DNA of 64,000 nt. It comes from CAYNHZ01 sp964397445. GTDB lineage: Bacteria; Bacteroidota; Bacteroidia; Bacteroidales; UBA932. The notes under the pieces were generated by a model that did no database searches, was not told where the DNA came from, and saw only the letters and a program-made list of their open reading frames with translations. The stretch is taken from assembly GCA_964397445.1 (NCBI GenBank), contig CAYNHZ010000001.1, forward strand, positions 310,001-374,000, given 5' to 3'. Position 1 is the first letter of the stretch, and every line of letters starts with the position of its first letter. This document shows, in pieces, positions 27,703 through 36,713 of the stretch. The position numbers and the translations under genes were made by a program.

Positions 27703-28494
27703 ATGGAATTCTTCTCTACATCTAATGGAATTCCGGTTCATATCTCAGATTCCGGTTCGGGGGAAAAGGTTATTCTTTTCCTCCACGGATATCTTGAAAC
27801 ATTATACATTTGGGAGGAGTTCGTAGATCTTCTCCCAAAGTGTTATAGAACAATAGCAATAGATATACCCGGTCACGGTCTGACAAGTTCTCATCCTGTT
27901 TATAATGATATGAAATTTTGTGCAGATGTTGTAGTTGGTGTACTTAATCGTCTTCAAATCAATAAATGTATCGTAGTCGGACACTCTATGGGTGGCTATA
28001 TTGCACAATCTTGTATCAAATACTATCCCTCTCTGTTTAGTGCCCTATTTCATTTTAATTCAAATCCTTACAGTGATAATCCAGACAAGAAGAGTGACCG
28101 TCTGAAGGAGATTGATTTTATTTTGAGTGGTAAGTTGATGTCTCTTGCCTCAATAGCAATTCCTAATATGTTTTCTCAGCAAAATCTTCGAAGGATGGAT
28201 TATAAGATACAGGAAACCATTGAGATATGTGAAACACACGATCCTTCTGGTATTGCTGCTTCTGTTAGGGGATTGATTGAGCGTGAAGACAATGTCCAAT
28301 TTTTAAATTCTTCTAATATTCCCCTCTATTTCATTTTTGGAACAGAGGATCGCTACTTACCTGTAGATAATGCCAATAAAATTCTCTTAGATTTACCCTC
28401 AGCAAAAGGATTTTTTATTGAATCGACAGGACACAGCTCGTTTCTTGAAGAACCTCATAAGGTTTTAGATATTCTCTTATCGGAGATTAAATAG
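27703..28494 (+). CDS. Alpha/beta hydrolase
   Basis: A 263-residue alpha/beta-hydrolase fold enzyme. Oxyanion-loop LFLHGYLET, IDIPGHGLTS, nucleophile elbow VVGHSMGGY with Ser near residue 95, acid in GTEDRYLPV, and His in STGHSSFLEEP give a complete catalytic triad. No signal peptide, so probably cytoplasmic. It trails frdAB in the same direction; substrate cannot be inferred. Confidence 0.85.
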   Translation: MEFFSTSNGIPVHISDSGSGEKVILFLHGYLETLYIWEEFVDLLPKCYRTIAIDIPGHGLTSSHPVYNDMKFCADVVVGVLNRLQINKCIVVGHSMGGYIAQSCIKYYPSLFSALFHFNSNPYSDNPDKKSDRLKEIDFILSGKLMSLASIAIPNMFSQQNLRRMDYKIQETIEICETHDPSGIAASVRGLIEREDNVQFLNSSNIPLYFIFGTEDRYLPVDNANKILLDLPSAKGFFIESTGHSSFLEEPHKVLDILLSEIK

Positions 28495-28507
28495 TTATCT
28501 CTATTTG

Positions 28508-29671
28508 TTACCACAAAAAGTTATCAAAAGGGTATCTTCCTGAATGAATCTCTGCCACCATTTTGTACAGATCATTCCTTAATTTATCTATCTGTATTTT
28601 CTCTTTTGCAGAGATAAAAATACTTGGTGTGTGCTCTTTTGAGAGCCAAGTATTCTTTAGTTCTTCTATACTTATGTTCTTTTTGGTTTTCTCTTCAAAT
28701 GAATATTCGTCCAATTGGGTGTATTGATATGCATCTATCTTATTAAAAACAAGATAGATAGGTTTGTCTTTTGCTCCGATATCTTTTAGTGTGTCATTTA
28801 CTACCTTTATCTGTTCCTCAAAATTAGGATGTGATATATCTACAATGTGCATCAAAATATCTGCCTCTCTCACTTCATCCAAAGTGCTTTTAAAGGACTC
28901 TATAAGTTGGGTAGGGAGTTTTCGTATAAACCCAACAGTATCTGATAATAAAAATGGCACATTTTCTATAACCACTTTTCTAACAGTGGTGTCAAGGGTA
29001 GCAAAAAGTTTATTTTCTGCAAATACCTCGCTCTTAGATAGTAAGGTCATAATTGTACTTTTACCGGCATTTGTGTACCCAACGAGAGCTATCCTTACTA
29101 AGGAACCTCTGTTTCCTCGCTGAGAGACCATTTGTTTGTCAATCTTTTTCAACTGCTCTTTTAATCGGCTGATCTTTTCGAGGATTATTCGCCTATCTGT
29201 TTCTATCTGACTTTCTCCAGGGCCTCTCATCCCTATCCCCCCTCTTTGTCTTTCAAGGTGTGTCCACATCCTTGTTAATCTTGGCAGAAGATATTGGTAC
29301 TGAGCAAGTTCTACTTGAGTTTTAGCGTATGCTGTTTTAGCCCTTTGAGCAAAAATGTCTAATATAAGATTTGTTCTATCAAGAATTCTGCATTCAAATT
29401 CTTTTTCTAAATTCCTTAATTGTGAAGGTGTCAGCTCGTCATCAAATAAAATTAGTTTGATGTCATTTTCAGTTATAAAATTCTTTACCTCCTCTATTTT
29501 ACCGCTTCCTATATAGCTTTTTGAATTTGCCCTCTCTAATCTCTGTGTAAATCTTTTTACACTCTCAACGCCTGCTGTGAGGGCAAGAAATTCCAACTCA
29601 TCAAGATACTCTTGTACATCTCTATCGCTTGTTCCTTGTGTGATTACAGCTACTATTACTGTTTTTTCCAT
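28508..29671 (-). CDS. hflX: GTPase HflX
   Basis: A 387-residue ribosome-splitting GTPase. The HflX N-terminal domain (YIGSGKIEEVKNFI, LFDDELTPSQLRNLE), the linker ERQRGGIGMRGPGESQIETDRR region, then the G domain: G1 GYTNAGKST, G3 DTVGFIRKLP, G4 NKID. It binds stalled 70S or 50S particles and dissociates them under stress. It converges on the hydrolase gene, and a terminator separates it from tonB upstream. Secure. Confidence 0.95.
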   Translation of the reverse strand: MEKTVIVAVITQGTSDRDVQEYLDELEFLALTAGVESVKRFTQRLERANSKSYIGSGKIEEVKNFITENDIKLILFDDELTPSQLRNLEKEFECRILDRTNLILDIFAQRAKTAYAKTQVELAQYQYLLPRLTRMWTHLERQRGGIGMRGPGESQIETDRRIILEKISRLKEQLKKIDKQMVSQRGNRGSLVRIALVGYTNAGKSTIMTLLSKSEVFAENKLFATLDTTVRKVVIENVPFLLSDTVGFIRKLPTQLIESFKSTLDEVREADILMHIVDISHPNFEEQIKVVNDTLKDIGAKDKPIYLVFNKIDAYQYTQLDEYSFEEKTKKNISIEELKNTWLSKEHTPSIFISAKEKIQIDKLRNDLYKMVAEIHSGRYPFDNFLW

Positions 29672-29707
29672 TTATCCCCTTTTTTATAAACTCAAAATTT
29701 GACAAAA

Positions 29708-29739
29708 AAAGTCTGTCTAAAGAGATTTAGACAGACTTT
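29708..29739 (-). terminator. Intrinsic terminator after tonB
   Basis: A perfect 14-bp stem, AAAGTCTGTCTAAA with TTTAGACAGACTTT, with a 4-base loop; on the minus strand it runs into seven T residues (29704-29710). It ends the tonB transcript before hflX. Confidence 0.9.
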
Positions 29740-29758
29740 CCAATTATTTATATTTTAC

Positions 29759-30451
29759 TTATCTTAATTGGAAGTAAACAGGGAATTGATAACTTACCCT
29801 AACTGCTCTGTCACGTTGTTTTCCAGGTTTCCATTTAGGAGAACTTTTAACTATTCTGACAGCTTCTTTATCAAGAGAAGCATCTACTCCTCTAAGAACG
29901 ATTACATTACTTACGCTTCCGTCAGGTTCAATGGTGAATTGGAGGGTAACTCTACCGGTAATACCATTTTCTCTTGCAATCTCTGGATATGATAAATTTT
30001 GATTTACCCATCTTGAAAATTCGTTAGGGTCTCCACCCATAAATGATGGTTTTTCTTCTACCATTGCAAATGGGATAGGAGCCTCTTCGATGGTCTCTTC
30101 TGCAACTTCTGCGACATAGTCCATAATCTCAACACCCATATTTTTTGTGTCCTCAAGACTTATAAATAGGTCATCATTTACAACTATTTCGTCATCAACG
30201 ATATTAATCTGGTCAGAAAGTACTGGGATCTTTGGTCCTTCTGGTGGAGGAGGGGGAGCCTCAGTAGTTATAGGAATATTCTCAACTTCCACTTCAACAG
30301 CGGTCTCTTGCTGAAGTGTTGATGTCCCTTTTTCTGTGGACTTGTATTCGAAGGCCATCAAAACAATTGCTAATGTTAGCATTAGACCGATTTCTCTATA
30401 GAAGAGTTTTTTGTTTTCGAGGTTAGCCTTTGCAGATTTTTTTATTTCCAT
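29759..30451 (-). CDS. tonB: TonB family energy transducer
   Basis: A 230-residue TonB protein. One N-terminal membrane helix (residues ~20-40), a proline-rich stretch (EAPPPPPEGPKIPV ~70-83), and a C-terminal TonB_C domain (FMGGDPNEFSRWVNQNLSYPEIARENGITGRV..., PKWKPGKQRDRAVRVSYQFPVYF). It couples proton motive force to outer-membrane transporters. It is monocistronic between two stops: a terminator downstream and mdh upstream. One of several TonB paralogs expected in such genomes. Confidence 0.92.
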   Translation of the reverse strand: MEIKKSAKANLENKKLFYREIGLMLTLAIVLMAFEYKSTEKGTSTLQQETAVEVEVENIPITTEAPPPPPEGPKIPVLSDQINIVDDEIVVNDDLFISLEDTKNMGVEIMDYVAEVAEETIEEAPIPFAMVEEKPSFMGGDPNEFSRWVNQNLSYPEIARENGITGRVTLQFTIEPDGSVSNVIVLRGVDASLDKEAVRIVKSSPKWKPGKQRDRAVRVSYQFPVYFQLR

Positions 30452-30487
30452 ATTGCTTTATTATTTCTCAAAAATTGATTTAGCTCG

Positions 30488-30495
30488 TAAAAGTA
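30488..30495 (-). promoter_or_regulatory. Possible -7 element for tonB
   Basis: Minus-strand TACTTTTA is one base off TAnnTTTG, 37 bases before the start, with a TTTG about 16 bases further upstream as a candidate -33 element. Confidence 0.4.
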
Positions 30496-30561
30496 GGAAT
30501 TATTTTTTGAACAAAGCAAATTTTTGTTAATAAATCTGTTCAATTTTGTTTATAACTATAG

Positions 30562-31503
30562 TTAAATTGCTTTCAAATCGTGTAAAATCTGATTTGTTTT
30601 TCTTTGAGCGTCTGCACCTGCTTTAAATTTAGCTTGTTCTTCAGCTGTAAGATCCAATTTAACGATTTTCTCAACACCATTTTTACCAATCACGATAGGA
30701 ACCCCTAAGCAAATATCTGATTCTCCATATTCACCGTTAAGTGGAACGCTACAAGGTATAATTCTCTTCTCGTCTAACAGAATAGCTCTAACTAAACTTG
30801 CTGCACAAGCGCCTGGTGCATAGTATGCTGATGTTCCCATTAATTTTGTAATTGTTGCTCCTCCAACCATCGTTTTTGAAATGACATCTAATTGACGTTT
30901 TTTGTTTAATACTTTGTCAATTTTTCCCCCTTTATAAGTTACACTGCTCATCAATGGAACCATTGTTGTGTCACCATGAGCACCTATAACCATTCCCTCA
31001 ACATCACTTACAGGTGATTTTAATTCTTGGCTTAAATAGTAGTTAAATCTGCTGCTGTCAAGTGCACCACCCATACCTATAAGTCTGTTTTTCTTGATAT
31101 TACAAGCTTTTAGTGCTAAATAAGTCATTGTATCCATTGGATTAGACACCATAATAATAATTGCGTTAGGTGAATACTTCACAACATTTGAAACAACATC
31201 TTTAACGATTTGTGAATTTGTGCCGATTAGGTCTTCTCTTGACATACCTGGTTTTCTTGGTAGTCCTGAAGTTACAACTACAACATTTGAGTTTGCTGTT
31301 GCTTTATAATCGTTTGTTACCCCTTTATAGTTAGTAGTGCATCCGGATAATTTTGCTGTTTGCATAAGGTCTATTGCTTTACCTTCTGCGAATCCTTCTC
31401 TAATATCAAGTATAACTACTTCTTTAGCAATATTCATACTTCCTACTACGTTTGCACAAGTCGCACCTACGTTCCCTGCGCCGATAATACTTACTTTTGA
31501 CAT
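30562..31503 (-). CDS. mdh: Malate dehydrogenase (LDH-like type)
   Basis: A 313-residue NAD-dependent dehydrogenase. GAGNVGATCA nucleotide-binding loop, DI at the end of strand 2 for NAD, substrate-binding Arg residues in GLPRKPGMSREDL (malate-type rather than lactate-type loop), NPMDTMTYLA, and catalytic His in GAHGDTTMVPL. It reduces oxaloacetate to malate, which feeds fumarate for the FrdAB enzyme encoded nearby. The gene diverges from ybeY. Confidence 0.95.
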   Translation of the reverse strand: MSKVSIIGAGNVGATCANVVGSMNIAKEVVILDIREGFAEGKAIDLMQTAKLSGCTTNYKGVTNDYKATANSNVVVVTSGLPRKPGMSREDLIGTNSQIVKDVVSNVVKYSPNAIIIMVSNPMDTMTYLALKACNIKKNRLIGMGGALDSSRFNYYLSQELKSPVSDVEGMVIGAHGDTTMVPLMSSVTYKGGKIDKVLNKKRQLDVISKTMVGGATITKLMGTSAYYAPGACAASLVRAILLDEKRIIPCSVPLNGEYGESDICLGVPIVIGKNGVEKIVKLDLTAEEQAKFKAGADAQRKTNQILHDLKAI

Positions 31504-31529
31504 TTTTATAAATTTAATATTTTTATTTT

Positions 31530-31537
31530 TAACTTTG
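31530..31537 (+). promoter_or_regulatory. -7 promoter element for ybeY-mnmG
   Basis: TAACTTTG matches TAnnTTTG and lies 34 bases before the ybeY ATG at 31571. It supports that start over the longer open frame, which overlaps mdh on the other strand. Confidence 0.55.
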
Positions 31538-31570
31538 ACGCTTATTCAGCAAAAAGCAAGCCATAATGAG

Positions 31571-32035
31571 ATGATTAATTATTATTTTGAAGATACTCCC
31601 TTTAAATTAAAAAACAAGAGATCCTTATCTAATTGGTTAAGAAAAATCGCAATTTCTCACTCTTTTACAATAGCAGATTTAAATATTGTATTTTGTAGTG
31701 ATAGTTATCTCTTGAATATTAACAAGCAATATCTTAATCATGATTATTTCACTGATGTTATCACTTTTGATACCTCTGGTTATTCGCTACAGAAACAGGT
31801 TACTGCCCCTTTGTCAAAAAGTTCTCATAGTATAATTTCCGGTGATGTGTTTATAAGTGTTGATACTGTAAAAAATAACTCTCTTCAATATTCTACCCCG
31901 TTCGATCAAGAACTTTGTCGTGTGATGGCACACGCTCTTCTTCACCTTTGCGGTTTTAACGATCTTACTGATCTGGAGAGATCTGAAATGACAGCTAACG
32001 AAAATTTAGCATTAGATTTGTTTAATGAAGCGTGA
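31571..32035 (+). CDS. ybeY: rRNA maturation endonuclease YbeY
   Basis: A 154-residue UPF0054 metal hydrolase involved in 16S rRNA 3' maturation and ribosome quality control. The core is VITFDTSGY, GDVFIS and the metal site HALLHLCGFNDLTDLERSEM. Compared with HGxLHLxGYDH, the Gly after the first His is Ala and the third metal ligand His is not present (FND); Bacteroidetes proteins commonly lack that last His. The start at 31571 (MINYYFEDT) is chosen because the longer frame covers mdh antisense. It overlaps mnmG by 11 bases. Confidence 0.88.
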   Translation: MINYYFEDTPFKLKNKRSLSNWLRKIAISHSFTIADLNIVFCSDSYLLNINKQYLNHDYFTDVITFDTSGYSLQKQVTAPLSKSSHSIISGDVFISVDTVKNNSLQYSTPFDQELCRVMAHALLHLCGFNDLTDLERSEMTANENLALDLFNEA

Positions 32036-33995
32036 ATATGATATAATTGTAATCGGTGCAGGACATTCTGGTTGTGAGGCAGCTGTAGCCTCGGCCAGGT
32101 TGGGTTCTTCAGTTTTGCTTATCACTATGGATATGAGTAAAATCGCACAAATGTCTTGTAATCCATCTATAGGTGGTATAGCTAAAGGCCAGATTGTAAG
32201 AGAAATAGATGCACTTGGTGGCTTTACTGGTATTGTGACTGATGCAAGTACTATTCAATTTCGAATGCTCAATAAATCAAAAGGCCCTGCAATGTGGAGC
32301 CCCCGTGCACAGTGTGATAGAAACCACTTTTCTATGAACTGGCGCCATATCCTCGAAACTACTTGTAACTTAGATATTTGGCAAGATATTGTCACATCCT
32401 TAACCCTCTCAGATTCGTTTATTTCCGGAGTCTCTACATCTACGGGTGCAGAATTTTATTCACGAGCGGTCATTTTAACATCTGGAACCTTCCTAAATGG
32501 TAAGATTTTTATTGGTCCTCAGGTTTTACAGGGTGGTAGGATAGGAGAGCCCTCCTCTTACAAAATATCTGATCAGCTCTTACGAGCAGGAATAAAAACA
32601 GAGAGGATGAAAACAGGTACCCCTCCGAGGATTGATATTCGTTCAATTGATTTATCTCTCCTTTCAAGACAAACCGGCGACCCCTCTCCTTCAAAATTTT
32701 CTTACCTAAATTACCTCTCTCCGATTCAAAAAGGGTTTGTTCAAAAGGATTGTTGGATAGCTCATACAAATCTCGAAGTCCATGACATATTAAAATCTGC
32801 TTTTCATTTGTCACCGCTCTTTTCTGGTGCAATTAGTGGAATTGGTCCCAGATATTGTCCAAGTATTGAGGATAAGTTGAGGACTTTCCCTACTAAATCT
32901 GAACATCAACTTTTTTTGGAACCTGAAGGGTGGCATACTAATGAATATTACTTACAAGGATTTTCCTCTTCTCTCCCTTTAGAGACACAATTATCTGCTT
33001 TATCGAAAGTAAAAGGGTTTGAAAAAGTTCAAATTTATCGTCCTGCCTATGCAGTTGAATACGATTTTTTCGATCCCACACAACTTAATTATTCTTTGGA
33101 ATCTAAAGTCATTTCAGGATTGTTTCTTGCAGGACAAGTTAATGGTACAACAGGTTATGAAGAGGCAGCTGCCCAAGGTTTAATAGCAGGAGTAAATGCT
33201 CATCGTAGTATCAATAATCTTCCCCCGCTGATATTAACTCGAGATTCATCATATATCGGTGTTTTAATAGATGATTTAATCAATAAAGGGGTAGATGAAC
33301 CATATAGAATGTTTACATCCCGTGCAGAATATAGGATTTTATTACGCCAAGATAATGCTGATTTAAGGTTAACACCGTTAGCTCACAGTATAGGTCTGGT
33401 TGATGACAATAGATTTAATCTTTTAAATTTTAAATATAGCAAGATTGATCTACTTAAATCGACCCTTGCCACATCAAAAGTAACCCCTTCTATGATAAAT
33501 CAATTCCTTCAATCTAAGGGGACATCTCAAATATCTACAACCGCTACTCTCTCTTCGCTTTTATCACGCCCCCAACTCTCTATCAATGATATTTTGTCAT
33601 TTGTTCCACGTGAAACATTAGGTGATCTTTCAATTAATAGAGATGATATTATAAACACATTGCCATATCTTCCTAATAGTTCTATAGCAAATTTTCTTCA
33701 TAATGAGTCTTTAAACGAGGATTCACTCTTTTTTAATGAAATCACTACTTTAACTGAAATACTCATTAAATATTCAGGTTATATAGAGAGAGAAAAACGA
33801 ATTGCCGACAAGTTAAAACACCTTGAAAACATCATTATTCCTGCAAATTTTGATTATCTAAAAGTAAAATCTCTCTCTATAGAGGCTCGTCAAAAACTCA
33901 CAAAACACAAACCATTAAATATTGCCCAAGCCTCACGAATACCCGGGGTTTCACCTTCAGATATTTCTGTTCTTTTGGTCTATTTTGGAAGATAA
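32025..33995 (+). CDS. mnmG: tRNA uridine-5-carboxymethylaminomethyl modification enzyme MnmG (GidA)
   Basis: A 656-residue FAD enzyme that with MnmE modifies U34 of certain tRNAs. FAD-binding GAGHSGCEAAVASARLG, SCNPSIGGIAKGQIVREIDALGG, TSGTFLNGKIFIG, the second FAD contact LAGQVNGTTGYEEAAAQGLIAG, and the C-terminal MnmE-binding region (EARQKLTKHKP...ASRIPGVSPSDI). Slightly longer than the usual ~625. Its coding sequence contains an exact parS consensus at 33602. gidA is an origin-proximal gene in many bacteria. Secure. Confidence 0.96.
   Translation: MKREYDIIVIGAGHSGCEAAVASARLGSSVLLITMDMSKIAQMSCNPSIGGIAKGQIVREIDALGGFTGIVTDASTIQFRMLNKSKGPAMWSPRAQCDRNHFSMNWRHILETTCNLDIWQDIVTSLTLSDSFISGVSTSTGAEFYSRAVILTSGTFLNGKIFIGPQVLQGGRIGEPSSYKISDQLLRAGIKTERMKTGTPPRIDIRSIDLSLLSRQTGDPSPSKFSYLNYLSPIQKGFVQKDCWIAHTNLEVHDILKSAFHLSPLFSGAISGIGPRYCPSIEDKLRTFPTKSEHQLFLEPEGWHTNEYYLQGFSSSLPLETQLSALSKVKGFEKVQIYRPAYAVEYDFFDPTQLNYSLESKVISGLFLAGQVNGTTGYEEAAAQGLIAGVNAHRSINNLPPLILTRDSSYIGVLIDDLINKGVDEPYRMFTSRAEYRILLRQDNADLRLTPLAHSIGLVDDNRFNLLNFKYSKIDLLKSTLATSKVTPSMINQFLQSKGTSQISTTATLSSLLSRPQLSINDILSFVPRETLGDLSINRDDIINTLPYLPNSSIANFLHNESLNEDSLFFNEITTLTEILIKYSGYIEREKRIADKLKHLENIIIPANFDYLKVKSLSIEARQKLTKHKPLNIAQASRIPGVSPSDISVLLVYFGR
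33602..33617. promoter_or_regulatory. parS centromere site (exact consensus), inside mnmG
   Basis: TGTTCCACGTGAAACA equals the general bacterial parS consensus TGTTnCACGTGAAACA, the ParB binding site for chromosome segregation. It lies within mnmG, coding for VPRET in context, as parS sites often lie inside genes. An equal-base estimate of chance occurrence in a 64-kb window is about 1 in 10,000. parA/parB are not in the window. Confidence 0.75.
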
Positions 33996-34010
33996 TTGTC
34001 AGATTTTTTA

Positions 34011-34026
34011 TGTTCCTCGTGGAACA
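34011..34026. promoter_or_regulatory. Second parS-like palindrome, 409 bp from the first
   Basis: TGTTCCTCGTGGAACA, in the gap after mnmG, differs from parS at two positions and keeps the inverted TGTTCC/GGAACA arms. It is not followed by T residues on either strand, so it is not a terminator. Its closeness to the exact site supports a ParB loading region. Confidence 0.5.
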
Positions 34027-34053
34027 TCCTACGATTTTTACTTTTTAGTAGAG

Positions 34054-34926
34054 TTATTCCATACTAAAATTAAAGAATGTTGAGGGATTGCATTCAAATG
34101 TTAGGGGTTTGTTGAGTGCAAAGACCTCCTTTTCTGTCGGAAAAACATCGGAATAGTATTTATTGGTAGGAAAATACATTTTCATCTTAGTCCTCTCAGG
34201 ATATTTTGACTTTATGTAATTTCCTACAAGATGAAGTGTTGGGTATTTAATATTTTCAGAATATGAACCGAGCTCATTAATGATGTAGAGTTCGGTGTCT
34301 TCTTCATCTGGATACCCTATCATATATCTGTCGTTTTCTAACACTATTGCAGAGCCCTTATTGAATTTTATAAATTCAAGAATATATGAGATCATAGGGT
34401 TTTTCCATTCAATGAAGTATGATTCTAAATATTTCTCCCTTAGTCTTTGAAAAGACTCTTCTTCTATTTGAGTGTATGAAACGCCATTTGAGAAGATGGG
34501 TAGGTGATATTCAATGGAATTTCTGTATATGGGAAGATTATATCCTAATTTTCTATAAAACGCAAATAATGAGGGACTTGCAGGTCTGCCTATTATAAAT
34601 TCTATCCCTCTCTCTTTGCACTCCTCTTCTGCATATTCCAGTAATTGAGATGATAGATTCCTTCCTCTATATGAGGGCAAGGTGCACATTCCATATAAGT
34701 ATGCACCCTGTATCCTCTCTTTCGTGACATTATTACCCGCATATACAATCGGAAGCATTGTTAAACTTGTGACAATTAGCCCATTATCCTTCATTACATA
34801 TGTTCTTCCAAGTGGAAAACATTGTTTGAAGAACATATTTAAAAAGAGTGCATCATTTGTGAAACAAACTTTCCAAATATTTAGAAGATTATCTACATCT
34901 TTAACTGTTGCTATTGTTTTATTCAT
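34054..34926 (-). CDS. GNAT family N-acetyltransferase
   Basis: A 290-residue protein with an N-terminal GNAT domain: acetyl-CoA loop MCTLPSYRGRNLSSQLL near residue 75-90, then ERGIEFIIGRPASPSLFAFYRKLGY. The remaining half has no motif I recognise, as in Eis-like two-part acetyltransferases. It begins one base after the acyl-CoA ligase ends, so it is the last gene of a ligase-containing operon. Substrate unknown. Confidence 0.8.
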   Translation of the reverse strand: MNKTIATVKDVDNLLNIWKVCFTNDALFLNMFFKQCFPLGRTYVMKDNGLIVTSLTMLPIVYAGNNVTKERIQGAYLYGMCTLPSYRGRNLSSQLLEYAEEECKERGIEFIIGRPASPSLFAFYRKLGYNLPIYRNSIEYHLPIFSNGVSYTQIEEESFQRLREKYLESYFIEWKNPMISYILEFIKFNKGSAIVLENDRYMIGYPDEEDTELYIINELGSYSENIKYPTLHLVGNYIKSKYPERTKMKMYFPTNKYYSDVFPTEKEVFALNKPLTFECNPSTFFNFSME

Positions 34927-36711
34927 CTAATTTTCAAGTCTGTAAATTTCTTTTATGATATTTGCATAGTGACTATATATCTTAGCCCTTCTTAATTTAA
35001 GGGTCTGAGAAAGCATATTGTTATTTGTATTCCACTCACCATTAACTATTTTTTCTCTTTTAATGTGTTCGTGAGCAGCAAGTTTCTCGTTAACTATCTC
35101 AACCTCTTTATGAATTTTGGCAATTACTTTAGAGTTGTTGATAAGGTCGTCATTGTCGGAATATGTTATTTTATGCTTTGCTGCCCAGAAATGTAATCTT
35201 TCAAAGTCTGGGATTATGATAGCTGATGCGAATTTTTGATTTTCTCCTATTACTATGCAGTTTTCTATGTATGATGACTCTCTTAAAAGATTTTCAATTA
35301 CTTGAGGAGCAATATATTTACCTGCAGATAGTTTGAATATCTCTTTTTTGCGATCTGTTATTTGAAGATACTCTCCATCAATAAGTCTTCCGATATCGCC
35401 GGTGTGGAGGAAACCATCTTTATCTATCACTCTCTGGGTGTAATCAGGATCTTTGTAGTACCCTAACATTACGTGTGGCCCTTTTGTTAGAATCTCTCCG
35501 TCTTCAGCAAATTTTAGAATGGTCCCTTCCATTGGTTTTCCTACTGTTCCTATAACGTTAAATCCTTGTACAGGACTATTTACAGCAATAACTGGGGATG
35601 TTTCTGTCATTCCGTATCCCTCAAAAATGTGCAATTTTGCTGCATTAAAAAGTCTAACGATCTTGGCTTGGATAGAAGAGCCCCCCGATACGACAAGCAT
35701 TTCGTGACCCCCTAAAGCTTCTCTCCATTTACTATATACGAGTTTATCTGCAAGGTCTCTTTTCATAGTGTAGAGCTTGCTTTTATTATAGTTGTCATAT
35801 TTGTTTCCAAAGTTCCAAGCCCAATTGTAGATCATCCTCTTTGCACCTGTTAGATTTTTACCTGCACCCTCTAATTTTGTATACATCATTTCGAGTACAC
35901 GAGGAACAGCGCAGAAACCATCTGCGTGGCAATCTGCAAGGTCTCTTGCTATGGTTGCAAGACTCTCTGCATAGTAAATACTTATACCTATGTATTGGTA
36001 TTCATAGTTCATACTCCTCTCATAGATGTGACAAAGTGGTAAAAAACTTACCATTTTCTGATCAGATCTAACTGTTTGTTTTACAGCATGTCCGTGAGCA
36101 TTAAACATCATATTCCAATGTGATAGCATAACTCCTTTTGGGGTGCCTGTTGTTCCTGAGGTGTATATGATGGAGGCAAGATCATCTCCCTTGGTTTCTT
36201 TCTTTATTTTATCAACAATTGGTTTAAACTCTGATTCTTTCTCTTTTCCGAGTTTGTAAAGGTCTCTCAGACAATCTACTGAGTCAGAATCATCCATCAA
36301 AACTATGTGTGCAGGTTTGTCCATTTGTTCAACAATAGGGGCGATTTTTTTGTAGATAGATTCTCCCCCAACAAAAATAATTTTTGCATCACTATGGTTA
36401 AAAATATGGAGATAATCATCGTTGCTAAGTGTTGCATAAACAGGAACATGCACCATCTTTGCAAGATTAAGACCCATATCCAAAAAATTCCATTCAGGTC
36501 TATTGTTGCAAATGGTAATTCCTTTATCATTTGCACTATACCCCTTTGCAAGCATAGCGTATGCTATTAAATGTGAGTACTCAACATATTGTTTAACACT
36601 AAATTTAATCCAGTCCCCGTGTACTTTTCTACTGAGAATATCTTCTTTTTCCGGAAATCTTTCTTCTAATTTGGTAAGTAGGTCAAATGTCCTATAAACA
36701 GGTTCAATCAT
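34927..36711 (-). CDS. Long-chain fatty-acid-CoA ligase (AMP-binding)
   Basis: A 594-residue adenylate-forming enzyme. P-loop IIYTSGTTGTPKGVMLSH (~185-202), adenine-binding EGYGMTETSPV, GDIGRLIDGEYLQITDRKKEIFKLSAGKYIAP with the hinge and the C-terminal Lys region. It resembles FAA1/FadD15-type ligases that activate fatty acids as acyl-CoA. Two bases separate it from the aldolase gene upstream and none from the GNAT downstream. Chain-length preference cannot be read. Confidence 0.9.
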   Translation of the reverse strand: MIEPVYRTFDLLTKLEERFPEKEDILSRKVHGDWIKFSVKQYVEYSHLIAYAMLAKGYSANDKGITICNNRPEWNFLDMGLNLAKMVHVPVYATLSNDDYLHIFNHSDAKIIFVGGESIYKKIAPIVEQMDKPAHIVLMDDSDSVDCLRDLYKLGKEKESEFKPIVDKIKKETKGDDLASIIYTSGTTGTPKGVMLSHWNMMFNAHGHAVKQTVRSDQKMVSFLPLCHIYERSMNYEYQYIGISIYYAESLATIARDLADCHADGFCAVPRVLEMMYTKLEGAGKNLTGAKRMIYNWAWNFGNKYDNYNKSKLYTMKRDLADKLVYSKWREALGGHEMLVVSGGSSIQAKIVRLFNAAKLHIFEGYGMTETSPVIAVNSPVQGFNVIGTVGKPMEGTILKFAEDGEILTKGPHVMLGYYKDPDYTQRVIDKDGFLHTGDIGRLIDGEYLQITDRKKEIFKLSAGKYIAPQVIENLLRESSYIENCIVIGENQKFASAIIIPDFERLHFWAAKHKITYSDNDDLINNSKVIAKIHKEVEIVNEKLAAHEHIKREKIVNGEWNTNNNMLSQTLKLRRAKIYSHYANIIKEIYRLEN

Positions 36712-36713
36712 AT

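Noticed and set aside
34011..34026. Transcription terminator after mnmG
   Set aside because: The 6-bp hairpin has no T-tract downstream on either strand; the parS-like reading explains the symmetry better.
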